Assembly: GCA_030156305.1 (NCBI GenBank)
Contig: JASGMZ010000001.1
Location: 1 to 39,406 of the forward strand
Length of the DNA stretch: 39,406 bases
DNA from: Bacteroidales bacterium
GTDB taxonomy: Bacteria > Bacteroidota > Bacteroidia > Bacteroidales > UBA12077
Direction: 5' to 3'
Of the stretch, positions 25,591-32,119 are shown one piece after another. The position numbers and the translations under genes are program-made. The notes under the pieces were generated by a model. That model was not told the origin of the DNA. It was given only the letters and a program-made list of their open reading frames with translations, and did no database searches. Each line of letters starts with the position of its first letter. The stretch's first letter is position 1.

Positions 25591-26265
25591 TTAAAGGAAT
25601 AGCACCAAAATCAACACAATACTTAAAGGAATGGTAAGGTTATCGGACCCTCGCCAGCTAATCAATTCGGCCAATGTGCCCACAACTGAAATTATTAGAG
25701 CAAGCCAAAATAATTTCAGGTCGAATACTTTAAAATGGAAATAAAATGCGATAACACTTATAATAAAACTAGATAGCAAAAAAGCCCCCGAGCCTAAATA
25801 CGTTTTCTTCAATTTACGGCCGAAGATTTTAATTCTGCCGTTAAAATTTACAATGTTTATTCCCAATATTGCTGCCATTGGATCGCTGATTGCGAGTATC
25901 AACATTGGGAGAATGAAAATAAATTTATTGCCACTTAAATCAGAAATTAAAAATGTAATGTAAATTGAAAAAGGCAATAAATAACTTCCCATTGACTTTC
26001 GCTCGATGTCGTGTATTGATTTTAATTGTTTGATTTGATAAGTAATTAACAAAACTGCAAAAAATATGCTTGCCAAAATAAGCACATACCAATGCGAAGG
26101 AAAAATATAAGGAAATGGAACCACCGCCAGTGTTGATGCAAAATGTGCAAATTTTCTTGTAAATTCGCCTTTTATTTTTAGGCGGCGATAATTCAATTCA
26201 TTAAAAATCAATATAAGGGTGATTCCAAGCAAATAAACAAAAGAAAGTACAATTATATTAATCAT
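25591..26265 (-). CDS. Dolichol/phytol-kinase-like membrane protein (DGK1/SEC59 family)
   Basis: 224 residues, about six membrane segments. Family signs are the conserved RKFAHF near residue 37, the SDPMAAILG segment (about 127-135), KKTYLGSG and the C-terminal ELISWRGSDNLTIPL. Relatives are CTP-dependent kinases of dolichol, phytol and, in yeast, diacylglycerol. It would phosphorylate a lipid alcohol, which the adjacent CdsA-like enzyme could convert to a CDP form. Spacing is 19 bp from the CdsA gene and 32 bp to the SDR gene. The substrate is unknown. Confidence 0.8.
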   Translation of the reverse strand: MINIIVLSFVYLLGITLILIFNELNYRRLKIKGEFTRKFAHFASTLAVVPFPYIFPSHWYVLILASIFFAVLLITYQIKQLKSIHDIERKSMGSYLLPFSIYITFLISDLSGNKFIFILPMLILAISDPMAAILGINIVNFNGRIKIFGRKLKKTYLGSGAFLLSSFIISVIAFYFHFKVFDLKLFWLALIISVVGTLAELISWRGSDNLTIPLSIVLILVLFL

Positions 26266-26284
26266 TCCGTTTTCTTAAATAATA

Positions 26285-27013
26285 TTAAAATTTCAAAACA
26301 TATACGCAGAACGCAACCCAAGCACTAGCTGCAATCAAGCTTTCGAACCTATCGAGAAAACCACCGTGGCCAGGAATTAGATTGCTGTAATCTTTTACAT
26401 TAAATTTTCGCTTATAAAATGAAGCTGTCAAATCGCCCGCAAAAGCAAAAACCACAATTCCAAGCGTTAGGATAAGTAATTCCAGTTTAGTTCCGGTAAA
26501 TAGATTCTTGAGCAGAAAAGCACTGCCAATTGCAATTATTCCGCCACCGATAAAACCTCCCCATGTTTTGTTAGGGCTGATTTTTGGAAACAGTTTTTTC
26601 CGCCCCCAAAGTTGTCCTGTTATTTGACTGAAACTGTCAAAAATAGAGAGTACAATAAAGGAAAACAGGATTAGCTCTTTTTGCAATGTACCAAACAATA
26701 CAAAGCCCGTTGAAAGCATTACATAAAATAGCACTGAAAAAAAATAGAACCGTTTATGCCTGTAACCTGATTGATGAAAAAGCCGAAACAATTCGTACAT
26801 ACCAACACCAATAATCAAAACCGACAAGTATCGAAAAACAACTGGATTTATGACAATACTGAAGAATATGATATTGATGATGAAAAAATAAGTCACAAAT
26901 TTGAGGTTATTCTTCCGTGCAATATCGTATTCTTTTTTTCGATTGATAAAATAAAAACCAACTCCGCCCAGCAGAAAATAAATTAGAATTATATAATAAA
27001 TAATGTGAATCAT
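26285..27013 (-). CDS. cdsA: Phosphatidate cytidylyltransferase family protein (CdsA-like)
   Basis: 242 residues, about eight membrane helices. Marks are FDSFSQITGQLWGRKK, SPNKTWGGFIGG and the signature SFYKRKFNVKDYSNLIPGHG, continuing to GFLDRFES; the last Asp of the usual LDRxDS is Glu here. The enzyme activates a lipid phosphate with CTP to a CDP-lipid. Because of its neighbours it may be a second, dedicated copy rather than the housekeeping one; whether another cdsA exists cannot be seen from this window. It is 23 bp downstream of the TauE/SafE gene. Confidence 0.88.
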   Translation of the reverse strand: MIHIIYYIILIYFLLGGVGFYFINRKKEYDIARKNNLKFVTYFFIINIIFFSIVINPVVFRYLSVLIIGVGMYELFRLFHQSGYRHKRFYFFSVLFYVMLSTGFVLFGTLQKELILFSFIVLSIFDSFSQITGQLWGRKKLFPKISPNKTWGGFIGGGIIAIGSAFLLKNLFTGTKLELLILTLGIVVFAFAGDLTASFYKRKFNVKDYSNLIPGHGGFLDRFESLIAASAWVAFCVYVLKF

Positions 27014-27036
27014 GTATTATCGTTTACCTTTTATAA

Positions 27037-27834
27037 TTATTTAACAAGCATTAAAATACCCAGTACAACCATTAAGGCTGCATACAAATACCTAACTTTA
27101 TTTTCGAAGTTGCCGGTTTTAATTTTTGACAAAAACCTGGGCCCAATTAACGCCCCGATAATTGAACCTGTTGTTAAAAAATAAACCAGTGTAAGGTCTA
27201 TTCTTCCAACCAAAAAGTGGGCGCCTATTGCAAAAATCGTATTACTTAAAACTACAATCAGCGAAGTGCCAATTACCTTTTTCAACGGAATATTCAAACT
27301 AAACAAACCAGCTAAAACAGGAGCTGTTCCGCTGGTCCCGAATGTTCCCGTAATTGTTCCGGCAAGAAATCCGAAAAACGAACTTTTTAAATTTTTTGCG
27401 AACCGAGATAATTCGTTCAGCCTATTTCTATTTTTTTCTGCTTGTTTATTGTGCCTTGCATCCCATACAATATTCAAAGCAATTGCCACAGAATAAATAC
27501 CAAAGCTTATTTTCAACTGCTCTGCACTTATCCTGCTCGTAATTTCTGCACCAAAAAAAGCACCTGCAATTCCTGCCAAAGCAAACAATACCCCAATCCC
27601 AAAATCGATGTTTCTATTGTGGAAGTGGGACAATGAACCAACAATGCATATAGGCAAAGTGGCAACTAGTGAAGTAATAACTGCGGTTTGTGCGGGCACT
27701 CTAACCAGCAGGATAAGAATTGGCAAGAAAAAAAACCCCCCGCCACCACCGAGCATAGTTCCAAACAAGCCAACAATAAAACCTACCAATGGCAGTATAT
27801 AATAGCTGTTTTGTATTTCAGAAAATTCAATCAT
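27037..27834 (-). CDS. TauE/SafE family permease
   Basis: 265 residues with about eight helices arranged as two similar halves. The family signatures are GFIVGLFGTMLGGGGGFFFL (about 18-37) and the second-half GTITGTFGTSGTAPVLAG. Members move small anions such as sulfite, sulfoacetate or taurine-derived sulfonates across the inner membrane. It sits 5 bp after the DUF6134 gene and 23 bp before cdsA, inside a lipid-gene run. A role in exporting a sulfur anion or small organic acid in connection with that lipid is speculative. Confidence 0.88.
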   Translation of the reverse strand: MIEFSEIQNSYYILPLVGFIVGLFGTMLGGGGGFFFLPILILLVRVPAQTAVITSLVATLPICIVGSLSHFHNRNIDFGIGVLFALAGIAGAFFGAEITSRISAEQLKISFGIYSVAIALNIVWDARHNKQAEKNRNRLNELSRFAKNLKSSFFGFLAGTITGTFGTSGTAPVLAGLFSLNIPLKKVIGTSLIVVLSNTIFAIGAHFLVGRIDLTLVYFLTTGSIIGALIGPRFLSKIKTGNFENKVRYLYAALMVVLGILMLVK

Positions 27835-27839
27835 TCGTT

Positions 27840-28472
27840 TTATTTATGTTGCCAGGTTATTCTATTTAGTTCCAGAACACCCAGTGTATGTTGCATTTTT
27901 GCAGATTGTAAAATTCCATTTTCGTAATAATATCTGTTTAGCTCCCTTTCATTTTCGTCTTTAATGATATAGATGTGCTCTCTCACCGGAGCAATACTCC
28001 TCATTTCCGCACACCTTTCGTTGTATATTCGTTTAATTGCATTGGGTTCGTTGAAGTAAAGTAAGCTTCCGCTGTAAGTAATAGAATCATTAATAATTAT
28101 TGTATCCCCATCAGCAACAAGCAGATATGATCCTTTTTCAAAATTTAACCACATATTAGAATTTAATTTTCCGTTTTTATAAGTTTTAATATGCGAATTT
28201 TGCAGAACACCTTCTTTATACATCGTATTTTGAACATATTTAATGTGATAGGAAAAAAGAAGATTTACTTTTATGTCTGTTATTGCTTCAATATATATCA
28301 TTCCATTATTGTTGGTTTGGATAACAGAAAATTCACCAACATTTGCACCCAACATGTGTATGCTATATTTAGTAGACAACTCTTTAGGCTTAGCTGAAAC
28401 GGATGTAAAAAATATAATGCCGAGCAGAAAACCCAAAATGTATTTGATTTGCCTATTTTCAGTTGTATTCAT
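27840..28472 (-). CDS. DUF6134-like exported protein
   Basis: 210 residues with an N-terminal signal or anchor (YILGFLLGIIFFTSVSA), so the product is probably periplasmic. The mature part has many beta-strands with repeated hairpins, such as YVQNTMYKEGVLQNSHIKTY, ITYSGSLLYFNEP and YYYENGILQSAKM. This layout, with LLYFNEP and a late YYENGxLQ, fits the Bacteroidota DUF6134 family, and I know of no function for it. It leads the seven-gene run, with 5 bp to the TauE/SafE gene. No clear promoter was recognised upstream, and the repeat island starts about 180 bp away. Confidence 0.72.
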   Translation of the reverse strand: MNTTENRQIKYILGFLLGIIFFTSVSAKPKELSTKYSIHMLGANVGEFSVIQTNNNGMIYIEAITDIKVNLLFSYHIKYVQNTMYKEGVLQNSHIKTYKNGKLNSNMWLNFEKGSYLLVADGDTIIINDSITYSGSLLYFNEPNAIKRIYNERCAEMRSIAPVREHIYIIKDENERELNRYYYENGILQSAKMQHTLGVLELNRITWQHK

Positions 28473-28654
28473 ATTTATTATTCTCGTTTAATGAAATTTA
28501 TTTTCCGATCTTAAATATTTGAACTACTGTGATCTTTTATTTTTATACTAGTCTTTAAATTTTTTCAATTTTTCAATGTTTCCATTTAAAGGACCATTTC
28601 ATTAAGATATTGTTCATCCGCTGTAAAGTTTCACCACATTGTTAATGGTATAAC

Positions 28655-28711
28655 GAGCAGTCCTTTCTTCGTTTTGGTAGCTACGCTCCCTTCACGAAGA
28701 AAGGACTGCTC
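28655..28711. repeat. Perfect 18-bp inverted repeat
   Basis: GAGCAGTCCTTTCTTCGT (28655-28672) and ACGAAGAAAGGACTGCTC (28694-28711) are perfect complements around a 21-nt loop. It lies between the seven-gene run and the dead transposase, 50 bp upstream of the transposase's first ATG. There is no T-run, so it is not a standard terminator. It may be a REP-like hairpin or the remnant end of an element. Confidence 0.85.
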
Positions 28712-28760
28712 CATCAAAATGATAACTTGCTTATATTTGTATAACTAAAATTTTAAGAAA

Positions 28761-29356
28761 ATGAAGCAAGAGTATCACTCAAATGAAAGGACAAATATAC
28801 ATATGCGTTTGAAATCAAACAAGAGAAATTTAACAAATCGGGAATTTCTAAACCAACAGTTAGTAAATGGAGAAATAGAGAAAATTTTGAAGACAAAAGT
28901 TCAAGACCGTATACAATCCATTATGCCTTGAATGATTTTGAGAAAACATTCATTTCATCAATAAGTTAATCTACTTGCCTGCCTTTAGATGAAGTACTGG
29001 AAATGGTTCTGCAAACTAATCCCGGTATTACAACAAGAACTGTTGCTTACAGGACTTTTGTTCACGAAGGAATAAATAAAGTACCTGAAAAAGAGAAAAA
29101 CAAAGCCAAAAAATTTAAGGAGTATTCACCCTGTTAAATCCCGCAAATTTATCCCGTTAAATCATGCATTTCCTGATATTTCACTGGGAGCGGGAATTTT
29201 GTCTTGATAAAATTATTTAACAGGGTGAACCTGGATATTTGCATAGAGACGTAGCTTATTTGCCGAAAATTGACGATGTAAAATACTATTTTTTTTGCAA
29301 GGGCTACAAGAACCTTGTACTATAAAGTTTACGATGCTAAAACAGCTGAAACATCC
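28761..29356 (+). pseudogene. IS481-family transposase, decayed
   Basis: Conceptual translation across breaks gives an IS481-type transposase N-terminus: ISKPTVSKWRNRENFEDKSS, RPYTIHYALND, an in-frame TAA, then LPLDEVLEMVLQTNPGITTR, KKFKEYSP, and after an inserted 105-bp element PGYLHRDVAYLPKIDDVKYY and, one frame further, ARATRTLYYKVYDAKTAE. The N-terminal helix-turn-helix, the linker and the start of the DDE domain are seen, with at least two frame breaks. It stops at 29346-29356 where a 91-bp hairpin repeat begins. The rest of the catalytic domain is missing, so this is not mobile. Confidence 0.85.
29125..29229. mobile_element. MITE-like insertion in the IS481 remnant
   Basis: TTCACCCTGTTAAAT (29125-29139) and ATTTAACAGGGTGAA (29215-29229) are perfect 15-bp terminal inverted repeats bounding 105 bp with no ORF. 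The flanking transposase peptides, KFKEYSP on the left and PGYLHRDVAYLP on the right, join as a normal IS481 sequence if the segment is removed. Internal inverted bits (TCCCGC and GCGGGA) give further pairing. No clear target-site duplication is seen. It therefore inserted into the transposase gene and was probably moved by an enzyme encoded elsewhere. Confidence 0.7.
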
Positions 29357-29437
29357 ATGCACTGAAGTTCACAAAAATTGAATGAATATAACATGAATGT
29401 TCCACAAGGCCAATTAATTAACTAAAATATATTCTTG
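29347..29437 (+). repeat. TGAAAC-bounded 91-bp hairpin repeat, copy 2
   Basis: Exactly 91 bp from TGAAAC (29347) to TGAGAC (29438). Stem arms are AACATCCATG (29350-29359) and CATGAATGTT (29392-29401), with one mismatch. The loop and right half closely match copy 1, apart from scattered differences. The left boundary cuts the IS481 transposase remnant, and the right boundary is the start of the related unit at 29438. Confidence 0.85.
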
Positions 29438-29539
29438 TGAGACCCTCATGCATTATAGAACACAATAGGAGATGAACCGAAGCGAAGCTGAGTTCACGAA
29501 TACCAAATTAAAAAATATATTTATGAGTAATAAATTTTA
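29438..29539 (+). repeat. Related TGAGAC-bounded repeat, unit A
   Basis: Starts TGAGACCCTCATGCA, contains ATGAACCGAAGCGAAGCTGA then GTTCACGAATAC and a long AT-rich part with ATTTATGAGTAATAAATTTT. About 67 bp (29472-29538) match unit B at 29890-29956 with few differences. The right arm TGAGGGTT present in unit B is not found here, so this copy may have lost its stem. It follows directly after 91-bp copy 2. Confidence 0.75.
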
Positions 29540-29605
29540 TGACGCTATGGTGAAATGGTTTGAAATTAAACCTGAATTTTGTTAGGAATGAATGCCAAGC
29601 CAACG

Positions 29606-29637
29606 CCCTGAGCCCTTCCTTTGTCAGGGTCGAAGGG
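29606..29637. repeat. Nested hairpin CCCTGA/TCAGGG and CCCTTC/GAAGGG
   Basis: CCCTGA (29606-29611) can pair with TCAGGG (29624-29629), and CCCTTC (29613-29618) with GAAGGG (29632-29637). The two helices exclude one another, so the RNA or single strand could switch. The bases resemble the dispersed CCCTGAGC/TCGAAGGG repeats seen in many bacterial genomes. Confidence 0.6.
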
Positions 29638-29756
29638 TTGCTTGAGCATTGCCGAATGACGACACAAAACCACTGAAAGTAAATATTTTTATAAAAACCA
29701 GATGAATTTAAAAATAAAGTTTTATCTTTAAAAATTATTGATGCAGGTTATCATAC

Positions 29757-29790
29757 TGTTTCCGGCGTAGCGGTAGCGAAGACGGAAACA
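29757..29790. repeat. 8-bp inverted repeat
   Basis: TGTTTCCG (29757-29764) and CGGAAACA (29783-29790) are perfect complements around an 18-nt loop. It lies immediately before unit B of the related repeat and is part of the hairpin-rich island. Confidence 0.65.
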
Positions 29791-29796
29791 ACCTTA

Positions 29797-30053
29797 TGAA
29801 ACCCTCATGCAATAAAGTATACAACCTGTCTGTCGAATTCATCCGCCGAAGGAGGGTTTATCCGTCTCGCCTCAGGCGAGAGGACAGACATGCAAGGATA
29901 TGAACCGAAGCGAAGTTGAGTTCACGAATACAAAATAAAAAAATATATTTATGAGTAATAAATTTTGAGGGTTCCATGGTATTTGAAATACAGAAGTAAA
30001 AATTAGCAATTATATTTACTTGAATAACAGAAGTATAACATAAATATATCGTG
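29797..30053 (+). repeat. Related TGAAAC-bounded repeat, unit B
   Basis: Runs from TGAAAC (29797) to the TGAAAC starting 91-bp copy 3 (30054). Its outer stem is AACCCTCA (29800-29807) with TGAGGGTT (29966-29973), perfect over 8 bp. Inside are TGTCTGTC (29827-29834) with GACAGACA (29883-29890), and the hairpin TCTCGCC-TCA-GGCGAGA (29865-29881). The layout TGAAAC, stem, CATGCA, then stem, GTTCC is the same as in the 91-bp unit although the stem bases differ. Its right end, AAATATATCGTG before TGAAAC, resembles the right end of the 91-bp unit. Confidence 0.75.
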
Positions 30054-30150
30054 TGAAACATCTATGCACTGAAATTCACAAAAATTGAATGAATATAACA
30101 TGGATGTTCAACAAGGTCAATTAATTATCTGAAATATATTCGTGTAAAAC
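30054..30150 (+). repeat. TGAAAC-bounded 91-bp hairpin repeat, copy 3
   Basis: 91 bp from TGAAAC (30054) to TAAAAC (30145). Stem arms are AACATCTATG (30057-30066) and CATGGATGTT (30099-30108); the single difference from the copy 1 stem leaves a G-T pair, so the hairpin is kept. It is directly upstream of the gene starting at 30169 and so probably lies in its 5' leader or promoter. Confidence 0.85.
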
Positions 30151-30168
30151 TACATAAAACAATAAAAC

Positions 30169-30531
30169 ATGACTGTTCAATTAATTATTAATGGCATTTT
30201 CTTTATTTTCATTTTAATTTCTGGCATCTGGCTCAGTAAACTGGGTAAACCTTACGGAACCGTTCTGTTTACTATTCACAAACTTATTGCTTTAGCTTTT
30301 ATCGTTTATATTTTTATCCTTAGCAAAGGATTATTTAAAACAACAGAGCTTAACCTTGTCATGTGGATTTTTATGGTTGCCGCAGCCTTGTCAGTGGTAT
30401 TAATTTTCACAACCGGAGGAATATTAAGTAATCAGGAAGAGGTTAAAAACTCGTTGGTAATCGTTCACAGAATTTCATCGGTAGTGCTGCTTCTTTCCCT
30501 AACAGGATGGTTTTTTATGGCATTGAAGTAA
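30169..30531 (+). CDS. Four-helix membrane protein of unknown function
   Basis: 120 residues with four hydrophobic segments (about 4-22, 31-52, 63-83, 97-117). Two helices carry histidines, His37 in TIHKLIALAF and His99 in IVHRISSVVLL, placed as in small cytochrome b-like membrane proteins, though heme binding is only a guess. It starts 19 bp after the last boundary motif of the hairpin array. It is 70 bp upstream of the EamA transporter gene on the same strand. Confidence 0.65.
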   Translation: MTVQLIINGIFFIFILISGIWLSKLGKPYGTVLFTIHKLIALAFIVYIFILSKGLFKTTELNLVMWIFMVAAALSVVLIFTTGGILSNQEEVKNSLVIVHRISSVVLLLSLTGWFFMALK

Positions 30532-30601
30532 AAGGGTAGAATAAATTCAACAGAATTTATTTTTAACTTAATTTTTGGTAACATTGCGAAATTTTTACGC
30601 A

Positions 30602-31486
30602 ATGGAAAACAAAAAAAAATCATATTTATCGCTGATTCTCGGAGCTATCCTGATTTCCTTTTCTCCAGTATTAATAAAAGATACCGGAGCTCCAGGAACA
30701 GTGAGTGTTTTTTACAGGCTGTTTTTTGGTACACTGGTTTTAATCATCCCTTTTGCCTATTCAAGAATAAAAAATAAAGAAAAATTGAACCGAAAAGGGG
30801 TTTTGTTTGCTTCATTGGCCGGGTTATCTTTAGCCATCGACATGTCTATGTGGGCCACGGGAATTATGAGCTCCAATGCAGCGATGCCTACTCTTACAGC
30901 TAATCTTACGCCTCTATGGGTTGGCATTGGTGGTTACTTTTTCTTTAAAGAAAGGCGTACAGTCCGGTTTTGGATCGGACTGGCCATTGCCATGATTGGA
31001 ATAGTATTTCTTGTCATTCAGGATCTGTATCAACCCAATGGTATATTTAAAGGATTAATGCTGGGCTTATTTGCCGGTATTTTTTATGGTGGTTTTATGA
31101 TGCTTGTTCAAATAGGCAGAAGATACCTGGATACACTTTCATTTCTGTTTCTAAGCTCATTGGCCACCACCGTATTTTTGGGAATATTTATGCTATTTCA
31201 AAATCTCGAATTTATGGGTTATTCCACAAAAGCCTGGGTCCTTTTTATAATCATGGGTGTCATGATCCAGGCCGGTGCCTGGTTTCTGATCAATTTTGCC
31301 CAGGGACATTTGCCTGCCTCTTTAGTAGCTCCCACATTACTTGTTCAACCGGTACTTACAGGGGTTGTTGCATTTCTTCTGTTGGGTGAAGCCCTTACCT
31401 TATGGCAAATAACAGGGGGGATTATTGTTGTTATTGGAATTTATACCGTCCATTTTGCCAAACAGCGAAAAAATACAAACAGGTAA
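30602..31486 (+). CDS. EamA-family (DMT superfamily) transporter
   Basis: 294 residues from ATG at 30602; a TTG nine codons earlier is open, but the ATG gives the normal start MENKKKSYLSLILGAIL. Ten hydrophobic helices form two EamA halves; the first has SPVLIKDTGAPGTVSVFYR and ANLTPLWVGIGGYFFFKE, and the second APTLLVQPVLTGVVAFLLLG with the conserved late Glu (GEAL). It is expected to export a metabolite or amino acid; the substrate cannot be read. No neighbour suggests a pathway. Confidence 0.9.
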   Translation: MENKKKSYLSLILGAILISFSPVLIKDTGAPGTVSVFYRLFFGTLVLIIPFAYSRIKNKEKLNRKGVLFASLAGLSLAIDMSMWATGIMSSNAAMPTLTANLTPLWVGIGGYFFFKERRTVRFWIGLAIAMIGIVFLVIQDLYQPNGIFKGLMLGLFAGIFYGGFMMLVQIGRRYLDTLSFLFLSSLATTVFLGIFMLFQNLEFMGYSTKAWVLFIIMGVMIQAGAWFLINFAQGHLPASLVAPTLLVQPVLTGVVAFLLLGEALTLWQITGGIIVVIGIYTVHFAKQRKNTNR

Positions 31487-32119
31487 CTATTAGGAACAAC
31501 AAAGCCCTTACTTCCCGGATTTGCTGTTACCTTTGGCTTTAATCAGCTCATCAGGATTTACAACGTATGCTTTACAAATGCTCGAAGTTTTTGTTTTTGC
31601 TTACTATAGATTTTTTAACACTCTCATCTATATTAACTTAGAAACTGTTCATTCCTTCCATTTGTTAATAAATAAATGATGACCCCTTTCGATCGGAAAT
31701 GGTTAAAAAAATAAATATTATATCAAAATCAACCCCAACAATTGCCTCTATGGTATTATATCTTGTTCATCGTAAGTATTACTCTTTATTTATGGTTGAG
31801 ACCAGTTTAAAAAGTAACAAGTTTGTAACGATTAAAATGTAATATATTGATTATTAAGATATTAGTAAAAATCAACAGAATTGAATAAATAGCTGAAATT
31901 CAAATAGATAACTTTACGAACTTTCAACTTTATGGCTTTTTAGGCTGAACTCAAATATAAAAACAACAATATACCGAACACGCTAAACGTTAAAAAAAAG
32001 AAAAAAAAGGAGTTCAAAAAAAATATTTATTTATCTTTACGTTATCGTTAAACCAATTAATTTATCAACCATCAAATGTATTATTGTATTATTAAGTACA
32101 TTCTAAAAAATCTATCATT
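31487..32119. other. Gene-free region with a possible gene tail
   Basis: 633 bp. On the minus strand 31508-31600 gives 30 codons ending in a stop, with the protein-like AYVVNPDELIKAKG, and stop codons just upstream, so it may be the tail of a lost gene. The rest is AT-rich with no ORF. TATCTTTA at 32032-32039 is one mismatch from the -7 consensus and may serve the next gene, but no -33 box is evident. Confidence 0.4.

Noticed and set aside
27720..27760. Run of A and C (on the minus strand T and G) in the TauE/SafE gene as a frameshift site
   Set aside because: It encodes the family's normal GGGGGFFF stretch and the frame is intact on both sides.
16442..28546. Identical 16-mer GATCTTTTATTTTTAT at 16442 and 28531
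   Set aside because: Similarity does not clearly extend beyond about 20 bp of AT-rich DNA, which is plausible by chance.
29347..30150. TGAAAC-bounded hairpin units as an integron attC cassette array
   Set aside because: The topology is similar, but the ends do not fit RYYYAAC/GTTRRRY, there are no cassette ORFs and no integrase gene is in the window.
29347..30150. CRISPR array
   Set aside because: Repeats are too long, too few and not separated by constant-length unique spacers; no cas genes are present.
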